Assembly (NCBI GenBank): GCA_027405735.1
Contig: JAPEHQ010000012.1
Span: 1,240,001-1,304,000 of the forward strand
Length of the DNA stretch: 64,000 nt
Reading direction: 5' to 3'
Origin: Mucor racemosus
Lineage: Eukaryota > Mucoromycota > Mucoromycetes > Mucorales > Mucoraceae
Position numbers and translations under genes: made by a program. The stretch's first letter is position 1, and every line of letters starts with the position of its first letter. Positions 23,778 through 36,300 of this stretch are shown one piece after another. The notes below the pieces were generated by a model that was not told the origin of the DNA, did not search any database, and saw nothing but the letters and a program-made list of their open reading frames with translations.

Positions 23778-25373
23778 ATGAACAATTATCCATGGCATAA
23801 TACTCTTCCGCATGATCGAAGATCAATGTTTATTGATGAACGAGATGGATTACCTGAATTCAACTACAGGTTTAATGTGCTGATTGACCAGAAAAAGAAT
23901 GATGCTTACAATATTTGGCGAATAGATCCCCAAGCTCTCGTTAATAATAGAAACATAAAACCTTATATGAAATTGCTTGGCGACGCAGTGTTTCTGTCAG
24001 AAAAGCTAAATATACTCGATGAACATGCAATGATGCCAGGGTCATTATTAAATAAAAATCACATCACATTGTTGAATGCCCAGATTGAAGCACTGGAAGC
24101 AATTGTGCGGGAAAAGGAAGTTGAACTCATTCTTAATCAATATGCTGACATTGTTATTGTAAGAGAGCGTGAAATCAAAGACCTGAAAAAAGAAAACGAA
24201 TCATTAAAGCAGGATATTCAAAAAATAAGAGAGAAAATAGCCTCTCAGAAAGAATCTGGTCAGACAAAATCACAAGAAATATCGCGAGCAGAATGGGAAA
24301 GTTGGCACAATTGCAAAATTCAAAATCAAGATTTTCAAAAAAAGATACAACTTCTTCAAGGCAATGTTGTGAAAGAAGTAGCTAAAAATGCCGAACTCTT
24401 ACAAGTAGTTGCTACAGAAAAACAAGCGAGACAAAATCTGGAAAATAAGGTTAGAAATGAGCATATACCTTTGGGACACGATGGAATAAAACTACGTGCA
24501 CTCGAGCTTGAAAAAGAACGTAATGCAAAAATCAACCAGAAAGTCGATTCTGCAAAAGAGCTTCTTAAACAAGATAATCTTGACCAGGAAAAAAAGAATC
24601 TTTATCTAGAAAGAGAGAATCTATATCGAGAAAAGGGGAACCTCAAACAAGAAAAAGAGAATCTCATTCGAGCAGAAGAGAATCTAAGGCAAGAAAAAGT
24701 AGCTTTTAGAAAAGAAACAAATTCTCTCAGACAAGAAAAGGAAAATCTCAAACGAGCACTTTCCGAAGAGAAACATGCAACAGCAGCTTTAAAGAAAACC
24801 ATTGAAAAGGAATACGAGGCAAAAGAAGCTCTCAAGAAAGAACTATCAAAGGAGCGAATTAAAAACGAAGTTTTGGAAAAAGAAGTTAGAAACCAAAGAA
24901 ATGAATCAAGTTTGACTTCAAGATTAATAGGACCTAAAATTGCAATTATTCAACCAGCAGGGCCAAGCAGCCAGGCTTATTTGGCGGGTATGAATAGCAT
25001 GCCAAACAACAAGGCTTATTTGGCGGGTATGAATAGCATGCCAAGCAACAATGCTTATTTGGCGGGTATGAATAGCATGCCAAGCAACAATGCTTATTTG
25101 GCGGGTATGAATAGCATGCCAACAGCGAGAACTGCCACAGCTCTGCCAAAATATAATACTAATTACATGTCTAAGTACAATTTCAGTACTGCTGCAAGTA
25201 CTTTAACTGCCAAGACTGCTACAAGCAAGTCGACTTTCAGGATGGCCAACGCTGGCAGAGGCTGGATGACCACTTCCAAGAGTACTAGCTTATTAGGTAC
25301 TAAAACTCAATCAGTAAGAAGAAGTTTATCTAACCCCAACATGACTCGAAGAAATAAATTTGGTTATAAGTGA
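23778..25373 (+). CDS. Coiled-coil protein with tandem 13-residue repeats
   Basis: Unrecognised intronless gene of 531 residues. The N-terminal 90 residues are folded-looking (FIDERDGLPEFNYRFNVLIDQ, NIWRIDPQALV). Residues 95-370 are a long, highly charged coiled coil with repeating EKENL/RQEK/EREN units. Residues 400-448 hold four tandem copies of AYLAGMNSMP(S/N)N(N/K), encoded by a 39-bp minisatellite (24975-25121). The tail is Ser/Thr/Lys-rich and basic, with RRSLSNPN, a plausible basophilic kinase or 14-3-3 type site. A cytoskeletal or scaffold role is possible but is only inference from composition. A young or fast-evolving gene is likely. Confidence 0.7.
   Translation: MNNYPWHNTLPHDRRSMFIDERDGLPEFNYRFNVLIDQKKNDAYNIWRIDPQALVNNRNIKPYMKLLGDAVFLSEKLNILDEHAMMPGSLLNKNHITLLNAQIEALEAIVREKEVELILNQYADIVIVREREIKDLKKENESLKQDIQKIREKIASQKESGQTKSQEISRAEWESWHNCKIQNQDFQKKIQLLQGNVVKEVAKNAELLQVVATEKQARQNLENKVRNEHIPLGHDGIKLRALELEKERNAKINQKVDSAKELLKQDNLDQEKKNLYLERENLYREKGNLKQEKENLIRAEENLRQEKVAFRKETNSLRQEKENLKRALSEEKHATAALKKTIEKEYEAKEALKKELSKERIKNEVLEKEVRNQRNESSLTSRLIGPKIAIIQPAGPSSQAYLAGMNSMPNNKAYLAGMNSMPSNNAYLAGMNSMPSNNAYLAGMNSMPTARTATALPKYNTNYMSKYNFSTAASTLTAKTATSKSTFRMANAGRGWMTTSKSTSLLGTKTQSVRRSLSNPNMTRRNKFGYK
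24975..25121 (+). repeat. 39-bp coding minisatellite, about 3.8 units
   Basis: Units start at 24975, 25014, 25053 and 25092; the last is partial. Copies differ only in the spacer codons (AAC AAC AAG, AGC AAC AAT), so the array is recent. Being a multiple of three, unit changes keep the frame. Confidence 0.9.
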
Positions 25374-25789
25374 AGACATATAATGTATATTTTAATTCTA
25401 AAAATTTATATATCGTATCATAAACACATATTGCCCATGACATTTTGGGCTTCACTGATTCATCCAATCTTAAACGTGTAAATCTAATCAAATAAAAAAG
25501 TACAGTGCTGCTTTATTATGTGGTTTTTATTAGAGAATGTTTTATATTAATTAGTAGGTTATATCGGATTTGAGTGGACATGATAGATATTACGTAGATA
25601 TAATGGAATCATACTGCTGATTACATGCATGTATATATTACAAGTGTATTGGAATTCATCTTATTGCACCATATCGAATATCATAATGATGACTACGCAC
25701 TAAATGACCATATTTTTACCTATATATACTTATGAACAATTCGGCTTTCAATTAATTAATTAGTTATATGCTCAAACAAACTGAAAAGT
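25374..25789. other. Intergenic before repeat copy 2
   Basis: AT-rich 3' flank of the coiled-coil gene. No gene or RNA feature seen. Confidence 0.5.
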
Positions 25790-27440
25790 TGAATTTCAAA
25801 GTTTTCAATTTTCAAAATCGGAGCGTGCATTCTTTCTATAACTAACCTCATACTAAACGCTTTTTAGAATATACTTTAGACACTACTAAACAGATATGAA
25901 TTGGTTGTATTATGCTACCTATCTCTAATTTTATTCTATATCTCACAAAAGACTAAAAATCACGTAAAAGTCGCTGCTTTTTCCTTGAAAACTGGGTCTC
26001 ACTTTTCATCCCTATTCTACTTTTTTTTTCACTAAATAACACCAAGAAAAAAATATATGCCAATGTACCTGAGATGTTCAGCTTTAATCCAAAAACAAGT
26101 ATCCGGAAATATCCTACTTTTTACAATTGGTATTAATTTTTCAGTGCTAAGGTTTCAGATTTTTTACGCGTATTTCACTGCTAATGGATTGAAAACTTTG
26201 AGGCTTCATATCTCTAGAAAAAATTAAGTTATACTAACACTTTTTAATAATAAAACTTACTTGTTTTAAAGTGCTCTATAACATGTTTTAATATAAAAAT
26301 ATTCTGAGCACCTTTATTTTTTTTTCATTTTTTTTGACATTCCTATAGTAGGTTTCAAAATATTGGCTAAATTGAGCAACATTTTTTTTGCATTCATGTC
26401 ATTAAGTTCGTTAAGCTCTCTCGGACCCAATTTAGAGTTTTTCAAAATATTGATTTTTCGTGGAGATATCGTCAAAAATGTGTACAAAAAGGTACCTCCA
26501 TTTCTGGCGTCCATTTTCCCCTTGTATACCCTCATCCAAAATTCTGAAACAGAAAAAAATTTTGACAAAAATGTTGTTTTCTCTACGAATAATGCAGCTA
26601 AAAGATTGTAAAATAGCTTGATCGATAGATAATGTTTTTGCGCATCATTTCCATTAGTTATATTTTGAATATGCTTATAAAAAGTGATGCGTATCTTCAA
26701 AAAACCTCCAAAATTTCAATTGCATTTTACGCAAAATTTAATGTGAAATGTTTGTCTGAATTTTATTTAGATGGATGCAAAATGTAAAGCTGTACAAAAT
26801 CTATTTAGTATACTAGGTCGACTTACTTTGCAGTTTATGAACATCTAAACGATTTTGTTTTTTTCATCATTTTTCGTCCATTTTTTAAAATAAATTTTGG
26901 AACCCAGTTATCATAAGCTGTAAGCTGTGATATCGACTATTATTTGGATTATCTCGACAAAAAATCAATATTTTTCGCTGAAACAAAAAATACAGAGTAG
27001 CTTAGAGTTAGATCTCTCTTGGGAATACAAAAAATTAGTACCTCAATTTTGATGCTCAACTTTTTTATAATCAAGTTGAGGTCCACCTTGGTCAATTATT
27101 TTGGTCAATGTTTGGTCAGTGCACTTACATTATTTCAGATATTTTTTGAAATTTTTTATAAAATCAAATAATGGTTCGAAATCGAATTTTGAAGCTGCAC
27201 TTAATACACAGTAGATGTAGAAAGAAAGCATCTTTGTTTCATTAGCTAGCAGCTATTTTTGAAGGATTTTTGGACATGTTTCTGAAAAAAAAAGTCGTAA
27301 GGGCAATGACAACTACTGAAATTAATGAGTAAATGCCATTTTCATGCATAATCAAAGTTGTAATGCATCTTGTTCTACATTTATTTCTGAATAAACATCG
27401 AATATTTAATATTAATTTAAGCAACTGTGCATAAAAATAA
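25790..27440 (-). repeat. Interspersed repeat, copy 2 (inverted, short form)
   Basis: Inverted relative to copy 1 about 8 kb away and nearly identical to it over 26029-27130. 27130-27290 matches 15817-15975. 27300-27400 matches copy 3 near 56455-56550. It extends further at its low-coordinate end (25790-26029), where copy 3 also aligns (54650-54900). Relative to copies 1 and 3 it lacks about 700 internal nt. The identical 66-nt block is at 26472-26537. The open frame 26314-26700 corresponds to that of copy 1. Boundaries are approximate; no clear target duplication was found. Confidence 0.75.
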
Positions 27441-27883
27441 CCAAAAAAATAAAACACATGTACTATCCGAAAATTTTAAAAGAGTTGTTTTATTAAGCGA
27501 TCAACAGTATAATAATGTATCTAATAGGTATCACATTCAATAAATACAATTGAGATAATTTAGCAACTTTTCAGTTGTCATCTTATCAAAGAATAAGCTA
27601 ATAAGCAAGCTTCAATATCATTATAATTTTTAACATTTGCCGCAAAATATAATAGATGAAATCAGCCGTGTATTTATTTAAAAGTTGATTTATGTTTTGA
27701 TACATTTAGAAACTTAGTTATTGTCATACACATGCAGGACTTTTGAGCGCCCGAAAGATAATCATGTCTCAATGTTCATAGAATTGAATAGAATAAATGC
27801 ATACATACATTACACAGAAACCAAAAGATAACATGAATATATTTTTTATTTTATACATTTGAATATACATAGTTTATTTTATT
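27441..27883. other. Intergenic after repeat copy 2
   Basis: AT-rich 3' flank of the NVJ2-like gene. No gene seen. Confidence 0.5.
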
Positions 27884-28671
27884 TTACATAGAAACGACAG
27901 CTACAGAAATTGAATCTATTTCCTTCTTTTTTGTTGTTGTTGATGTTGATGTTGATGTTGATGTTGATTGTTGTTGCTGTACCTTATGAGCCATAGCAGG
28001 TGATACATTGACTGCAGTGGATGCTCCTGTCTTTGGTCGAAGGAGAGCCAAAGAGGAAGATTTTCTTAATCTTACGTTTTGATTACCATTAGAAAGACTG
28101 TTGTTATCAATGGTGGTGCTATCATTGCTGCTACTATTACTACTACTGGTACTGTCTTGTGAATAAGTGATTTGTATGTTTGATAATGAATCACATGTTA
28201 GAGACGAGGATGTCGAGGGTGTCACAACTATATTTGTATCCTCAGCTAAAATATGAGATGTTGCGCGATCTTCTACTAGGGAGCAGGGCGATGAACTCAA
28301 TAGAGAGTCATCTGGTGATGCTGATAAATATGAAGGATCATGATTGTTGTTTGGGTTATTGATTGCAATCTGACCCATGAGTGATGGCTGTTCTTTATCA
28401 GCAGGTATTAACATTGGGGAAATTTGTTCTTGGTGGTGGGTATCTTGTTGTAATAAAGTAGGTGCGCTTGCATTTGATATATCATCATGATCGTTCTCTA
28501 GCGTACTGCGTAGCTTTGATGGTGGTAAAATGCGATCTGGCACATTGGAAAATAGTTCTGGTAATGATTTTGCTGTTGTTAATAATGCTTCGTCTGCTTT
28601 ATGTCTATCTTTTTGTGCTTTTTTATTATCTACTGGTGGTAACGAAGGCGACACTGAATTATTATCTTCAG

Positions 28672-28703
<32 letters not shown>

Positions 28704-30103
28704 GCAGATGCATTATTATTATTTTTCTCCTCTGATGCTTCATCATTTGGTTGTGGTGGTGATACCTCAAAAATACCTCCAACCCCATCCGTTGGGAAAA
28801 ATGTAATATCATCAAAGTGAGGCAATACCATTGTCTCCATAATAAATTCTTGTATTTTTGTTTCAATAGCTTTGACTACAACAGAATATCCGACTCGTTT
28901 TTCCCATACAACAGGCTCTACTTTCCATTCCATTTTTGGGCATTCATAAAAGGCATACCATAATCGATTTGTAGGAGGCTCCTTGATTTTGATTAGTAGT
29001 TTACCTTGGATTTCTTTTAATGTAATTCCCAATACTAGATCAATTGTAAGTGGTCGCAATAAATCCGAGTATTTCCATTTTAGAACAGTTTCAATTTCGA
29101 TACGGAATTCTCCATCGTATTGCATATATGCTTCTGCAGTGAGTTCACCTGTTGGACTAAGTCCAAGTAGCTTTGGCTGAGTAAAACGGGGTAACGAATG
29201 GCCTGGATCTACCGATCGAACTGTAATTTCACCTAAAAACGGGGGTCTTTTTGCATTGATTTTGTCTAATTTTGTAATCACTTTCTTGTACAAGGCATCT
29301 TTAATGTCCTGAGTACGATATACACCAAAAAAGATTCTACCCAATATAGCATTTAACCATTGTGTTTGAAAATGATGTTCATCACTGTGCACCATTGTAA
29401 TCAAATGATTCATAGCGGTTTGATCAAAGTGGGTATTGTCATGCTTGAATTCATTTCTAGGTAATGTTGATTTTGAAGCACGGATAAAAGCAAAATACCA
29501 ATCCTCTTTATCAATACATTTGTGGCAATTTATATAATGTACTGAAGTTGATTGCTGCAGTTTGATCAAGTGTGGTTTACTGTATAATTCATAATCTTGT
29601 AATCCAGGTGGATGCATTTCTACTGTATGATTGCTCAGATTAATAACTCCTTTGCAATCTAATTGTTTCTCAGAGTCGTACAAGTAAAGCGTATTGTATT
29701 TCAGTACTGAAAAATAAACATTGGCATTTTCCCTTTTGCTTGCTTTTCCAGATATATAATTTTTGACTATATCACCAATTGAAGCATCGGGTATTGATTG
29801 GTCTTCATCCCGAGAAACCCGTAACCATCCAACTTTATATAGATGTCCCGTACTACCTTCATTTTCGCTCTTTTCTTGTATCTTGTTTTCGATTGCTATC
29901 TTTTGATTGTATATAAATAGTTTGTCATGTATAATGTAAACTATATACAATGTGATTATTGTTAATGGGATTAGAGTGAGTCCACCTAGAATATAAGCGA
30001 ATAAAAATTTAAAAGATATGATCATGTATAATGTAACAGCATAAAGAGAAAGAAGGAAAGAAAAACGACACAAATTTATATGAGAGAAAAAAGGAGCAAG
30101 CAA
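27884..30103 (-). CDS. NVJ2: NVJ2/TEX2-like lipid-transfer protein (PH-SMP)
   Basis: Predicted 739-residue ER membrane-contact-site protein, intronless. The N-terminus has hydrophobic helices (residues about 10-60, including FLFAYILGGLTLIPLTIITLYIVYII). A PH-like region follows (about 85-215: HLYKVGWLRVSRD, YFSVLKYNTLYLYD, DKEDWYFAFIRASK). The SMP lipid-binding domain occupies about 240-450 (QTQWLNAILGRIFFGVYRTQ, PPFLGEITVRSVDPGHSLPRF, LTAEAYMQYDGEFRIEIETVL, LPHFDDITFF). Yeast Nvj2 has the same TM-PH-SMP order and moves ceramide at nucleus-vacuole and ER-Golgi contacts. The C-terminal 280 residues are Ser/Thr/Asn-rich and probably disordered, with a poly-Thr run encoded by a trinucleotide repeat (28671-28703). 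Translation could instead start at the internal ATG of MIISFKF. Confidence 0.87.
28671..28703. repeat. Trinucleotide (GTT/AAC) microsatellite in coding DNA
   Basis: About eleven GTT units on the plus strand, read as poly-Thr in the NVJ2-like protein. The unit length keeps the frame. A second short GATGTT run at about 27937-27966 encodes alternating Thr-Ser near the C-terminus. Confidence 0.8.
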
Positions 30104-30315
30104 GGAGAAGGGAGTAAGAGTGGAATACGTCTATTATTATAATCACAGCTCGTGCTTGTGACCGCATGGCTCATGGATTCCTTAATGTATGATACATATG
30201 GTTACTCTTTCTCATTTCGGGTTCGGGATAATCCATGGTGTGATTAAGGGATTTATTATTTTGTTTGAAGAAAAAAAAAAAAAGTAAATAGTATGATGTA
30301 CATGTATAAAGTAAA

Positions 30316-33300
30316 TTATTTGTCTGTAATTGCTAGTGATTCTGTGACATTATTAATTGGCGGTGGGGTTGATGGTGAAGGAGAGGAAGATGTTGTTGTT
30401 GTGCGAGAAGGATGGCAATATGTTCTTAATGACTCGGCTAATACTTTTTGATTTAATGGTTTTGTAAGGTAGCCATCCATACCTGCATTCATACAAATTT
30501 GTTTTGCACTATCTTGTACATCCGCTGTCAAAGCAACAATTGGAAACTTAGTCGTTCTACCTTCTTCTTTTTCAATTTCTCTAATTCGTTTGGTAGCAGC
30601 GACACCATCACACTATTTTTAAAAAAAGATATTTTAGTTGGGATATTCATGTGTATAATAATATAGCAACTTACCTTGGGCATGTGATGATCAAAAAATG
30701 CCATGACAAAATATCCGTCGGGTTGATTACTCCAAGAGTTCACTGCTTCCAGACCATTATTTGCGCACTCTACTTGGAACCCAAGTCGGGTAAGTTGTTT
30801 TAAGAGTAATTTCTGTGCAACAGGATTGTCTATAAATGACATAATTGTGATTAATAACGCACATCGTTTTACCAGTTTGTATCATTTTTACCTTCAGCAA
30901 TCAATATATTCATAGTACTAAATAATGTTCTTTCTTCATCTGTGATCAATTTGACATTGTTTGATCTTACATTATTGGTTGTTGGGCTAGGCAATTTCTT
31001 ATTAAGCACTTCACCAATTGTGCGCAACAATTTAATGCGTCTCAAAGGCACAGCCATTCGGATTGCCTTGCATGATAGTTTTTGATTTGAAACATGTTCA
31101 ATCAAACCTGAACCAGATTTGTTGACAATTCCACCTGCAGGATAATTCATAATAATAATCAAACAATCTTTGTTAACTTTACTTGCTTCTTCAAGCCATG
31201 CAGACGAAAAGGAACTGTTATCAGGATTCATGAATAATCCAACGATAATAACATCGTATTTAGTTTTAGCTAATAATTTCTTGAATTCATCGATTTGCTG
31301 TACTCCATCTACTCGAATTCCAGGTAAAAGGAAACGAATCATATCCGTAGTTGCGACATATTTGGAAATAGCCAATACTTTAAGCGAAGACAGACAACGG
31401 GAAAGTGTTTTACGTTCATCGTAATAGCCATCAGTTTGAATACTTTTACTTGGTTGGGCTCGAAGTTTAGATACGCGTACACTAAAGTAGAAATCAGAAC
31501 CTTTTCCAGGTACACTTGATACGTTAATTGAGCCAGACATGAGTTCAACTAATTGTAAACAAATGGATAGGCCAAGACCTGTACCACCATATTTACGTGT
31601 CGTACTGCCATCTACTTGAGAGAAAGGTTCAAAGAGTACCTTTCTTTGCTCATCACTAATACCAATACCGGTATCAATGACCTCAAACAAAAGAGCTACT
31701 TGATCACCTGCTTCTTTACCATTGGATTTAGTTGTATCAAGTGAACACTGAATACGAATCTCGCCTTCATGAGTAAATTTGATAGCATTGCCCAAAAGAT
31801 TGATCAATACTTGTCGAAGTCGATTTCCATCCGCCATAACAACAGCTGGAACATTCTCTGCTACCATATATGCAATATTAATGTTCTTTTGAATTGCCAT
31901 TGCAATCAGCATTTCAACTACATCAGCAATTAAATCTTCCACTACAATAGACGATAGATCCAATGTTACTTTGCCTGCTTGCAATTTAGAAAAGTTCAAT
32001 AAATCGTCAATGATTTGCAGCAAGATTTCACAAGATTCTTTTGCTGTCTTGACCAGATCTCGTTGTTCAGGATCCAAATCTGTTTCTGCCAACAAAGATA
32101 TCATACCATAGAAACCAGAAAATGGCGTACGAATTTCATGACTCATATTAGCCAAAAAGATTTCTCTTAATCTAGTAGCTCGGACAGCTGCTTCTTTGCT
32201 CTTGCGTGCATCTTCTAATGCTTTCTTTTGCATTTCAATCATACGCATATTAGCCATAGTAACACGTTGCACTGATTTAAACAAGAACGCATTGGTAATT
32301 GAAATACCCATTTGTTGACAAAGTAAACTGAGAACTGTAATGTGTCGTTGAGTAAAGATACCACTGGAACCTTCCAAGAACACACATCCAGCAAGCGCTG
32401 TTTTGTGAATAATAGGCATACAAATAACTGATTTTCCACCAACACGATCATACCAAGGACCAACAGCAAATCTAGCATCTTGCTCTACATTTTGAATAAA
32501 GATGCTTTCACTTGTATTGATTGTATGGTGAATAATACGACTAGATACCAATTCATCGTCTTCAGTTAATGGTCGAGGAGGATCAAATGTCATGGAACCA
32601 TCTTGTTGACTACCATAAGCACACATGCCATATTTTTCTTCTTTTACAATGATAGCACCACAATCAGCACCAGAATTTTCGAGAATAATAGACATCATTG
32701 ATTTGAGTAAACTGTCAAATTTGACTTCAGATGAAATTACTTGCGAACTCTTGAGAATAGATGCCATATCTAAAATGTCCAATGTAAGCAATGTTTGTTC
32801 TGTTGTCACCGGAGGAATAGTTTCAGAGACGAATGGTTCATTGAGTGAATTAATGGGACCCATTGAAGATGTACTCCAAGTGCCTTGAGGGCCCAAGAAT
32901 GGGAAAGGATCAGTCTGAACACCAATTTCATGAGACTCAACACGGTCATCTTCGTATTCGGACAACAAGCTACTGTATTTAGCATTCAAATGTTGAGCTT
33001 TACCATAAGAGCCATGATTGACATAAAGATTAATGGATTTCTTGAGCATACCATATGCAGCATTCTTTAAACCAATACGATTATAGAAGCCACCAGCGTA
33101 CTCATGACAGATACAGAGATCAAGATACCAGGCACCATCACGACTTTGATCAATAGCAGCTTCATAAAGTCGAATGGCTTTACCAATATCATTTGTCATT
33201 GTAGCTGTTATTTCAGCTTCAACCAAAGTATACCACATTATATAGTTAATTCGAGAGTGTTCCGTCCATGGCTTCAGTTTTGCTTGATTTGCTTCGACTT

Positions 33301-36300
33301 GTTGTGTATAAATAGTGATTTCGTCATCAGTCATAACATCTCGTTCAGTACGAATCTTTTCCAAAATAGCAAGAGATTGCAAGTAAACAGACATACGAGT
33401 ATGGCGATGGCAAGGATGATTATGAGCTCCACGCAAACACATGAAGCCAACAGCTATAGCGTATTCATAATGACCATAGAGCACTAGAGGAACCATACGG
33501 AATGAATCATACCAGTTCAATGGAACATCAATATTTGCACTTTGATCACAACTTTCAGCAATGAAATGCTTATCATTAAAACCATCATCGCCATCAAAAA
33601 TCTCCTCAGCTGAGCTATTGAATGTGTGTCCTTGAAGGGCCTTGATAACACGAATGACAGACATGATTAAAATGTTGGTATCGGCTGACGAAGACCAAGC
33701 GTGAATATCATCATAACAGCTTTCTGCTTCTACAAGAGTATCTGATAAACAAGCACCAGTATAAAACATGGTATCTGCGATATGTAAATGTGAAAAAGAT
33801 GCATAGATACGATCACCAGCAGACAATGAGTATCTTAAACTTTGATAGAACCAAGGTATAGCCTCACGATGATGGTGTTTCCACATATTTAAAAAGATAC
33901 TGTACAGACAAATGGCACGACCTTTCTCGTTATTACTTCCATACTTTTCAGCAATAATACAACCAGCAGCGCCGAGTTCTTCGCCAAAGGAGAATTCCTC
34001 GTGAAATTCAACACAGCAGAGACCCAAAAAATTTAAAGCGATGCCACTAGTAGAGGTCATACCTTGAGTAAGAGAAAAGTATACCAACTTGGTAGCCAAA
34101 TAGAACATCTCAGTTTGATTTCCCAGCCAGTAAGCAGCAGTGCACATCTCTTCAATAATAACCATAATAGCTGTCAATTTAGGATCATCGCAAGGACCAA
34201 TTTTGCACATTTCTTCAATACCCATCGTACGAATCATATCAATAACTTTGGTATAAACAGAATGGAGTTCGTCTCTACTATTCAAAAACTTGAAGTCTTC
34301 TACTTGCAATTCTTTTAAACAACTGCGCAATGCCTGAGCACCTTCTTCATGCATTTGACGAGAAAAGAAATACTTGTGTTGAATACGAAATGCTGTTACT
34401 CGATCCATGGGATCAGAAGTATGAGTAAAGATGACATCCAGGTACTTCTCAGTGGTATCATATTCACCAACAACCCAACTTAATGAAACGGCGTTGGTAT
34501 ATAGGTAATGAGTACGGGCATAAGCATCTCCTTCCCAAGCATTGGGGCTTAATAAAGCAATTGCAGCTTTGTAGTAACCAAAAGCCATCTTGTGAGCACC
34601 AGAAGCACGAGCTTTGTTACCAGCTTCATAAAGAATATTCTTGTAACACGCCTTTTGATCCAACTCACAAACCAAGTTGAGACATTTAAGTAGGTGATCA
34701 GCAATCAAGAAACTATCAGCATTTTCTTCTATTAAAAAATGTTAGGATTTAATCAATTTGTTTGAAAGTAGATTATCATTTACCATGTAATAAGTATTTG
34801 GCAATTTTAAAATGAATCTTTTCATGACTTTTAGGGTTAGCAAGCTCCATAGCAGCTTGAGAGTATCTATCATGAGACCACTTGAACTCGTCGCTTTCTA
34901 AAGGCAAGATGTAACCTTCTTGAAGGGCTGCTTGCAAACCATTAATAGGATCCCGGGGCTTGCGAGTAGAAGATCTACCTTTTCTTGGTATATCCTTCAC
35001 AGAGGAAGATAAACTACTATTTGAACTATTTGTGCATTGAGAAAACTTGATCAAAGGATGCAAAGAGCCTCCAATAGAATGGCGTCCCGAAGAACCAGAA
35101 GAAGCAGCATCATCATCTCCAGTATGAGAGGTAGTCTCTGATGAAGTGGCATCATTATCTGAAAACTCTGATTCAGGATCAGAATGTAGCATCAAATATT
35201 TGACAGTATTCCAAGAAAATGTATCACCGACAAATGATGCCCATTTAAGCAAACGTTGACCATCCAAAGGTAATTCTTTCAAGCGATTTACCAAAAAACT
35301 GATGTCTAATTCAGCATCACGGTCATTGCCATCCCTTGTCATGATGGCTTGTTGAATGTCTGCCAAATTGTAATCCCATTCGTTTTCTTCCCAATTAAAA
35401 AAGATGAACTTCTTCTTTTCAAGCGTGGCCAGCAGCTGTGAAGTATAAAAAGCATTTCCTCGAGTTTTTTTGTAGACAATATCTGCCAAGGGTAAGATTG
35501 AATCTCTATCTAAATCTAAAGGTCGGTGAAGAGCATCGCTAATATAATCTACAACGGAATCGAAATCAAGAGCATCAATGCGAAGATGATGAATGGTAGC
35601 ATAATCGTTCGCTAAAAGTTTATCGAGTGTATCTGTAGCTTCTTGATCTCGATAAGACATAAAGATCAAGATTTTGAGACGAGATCCAATCATACTTTCA
35701 ATTATTTCTAACGAAGGTTCATCTGCTAAATGTAAATCATCCAAAAACTAAAAATAGCAATGTTAAATTAAGTGCTTCTTGGCAATATTCAATGAAAAAC
35801 TTACCAGAGTTACCATACGCCATTGAGTCAATGCACGAAACACTTCAACAAATAAATTGTGGAATCGAATACGAGTTTCTACATTATCCAAATGAATTTG
35901 ATCTATGGGTTCTTCAGAATCTTCACTTTCAACAGGATCTAATAAAGGTTTTAATTCAGGTACCAAATCAGCCAACAATTCGATTTTGCAGAACTGAGCA
36001 CCTAGATGTGATTTAAGATGATTATAGAATACATGAATATCTTCTTCTGATTCTGACAAGATTTGTTGTAGGATTTGAGAAAGTGATTTCAAAATACAAC
36101 TATAAGGCACTTTATGTCTTGAATCAAATTTAGACGTAGCAACGTAACTATAAATTAAGGTTAATATCTAACAAATCATTCGAATAAATAATCAAACTTA
36201 CCCATGTTGCCTTGCTACATTTTGTACAGCGTTAAATACAGTTGATTTACCAACACCACCAGGGCCAGCAATGGATATAATTTCAACACCTTGTTTATTT

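Noticed and set aside
28530..28866. Frames of poly-Val, poly-Leu and poly-Gln over 28671-28703
   Set aside because: Shadow translations of the trinucleotide repeat inside the NVJ2-like gene.
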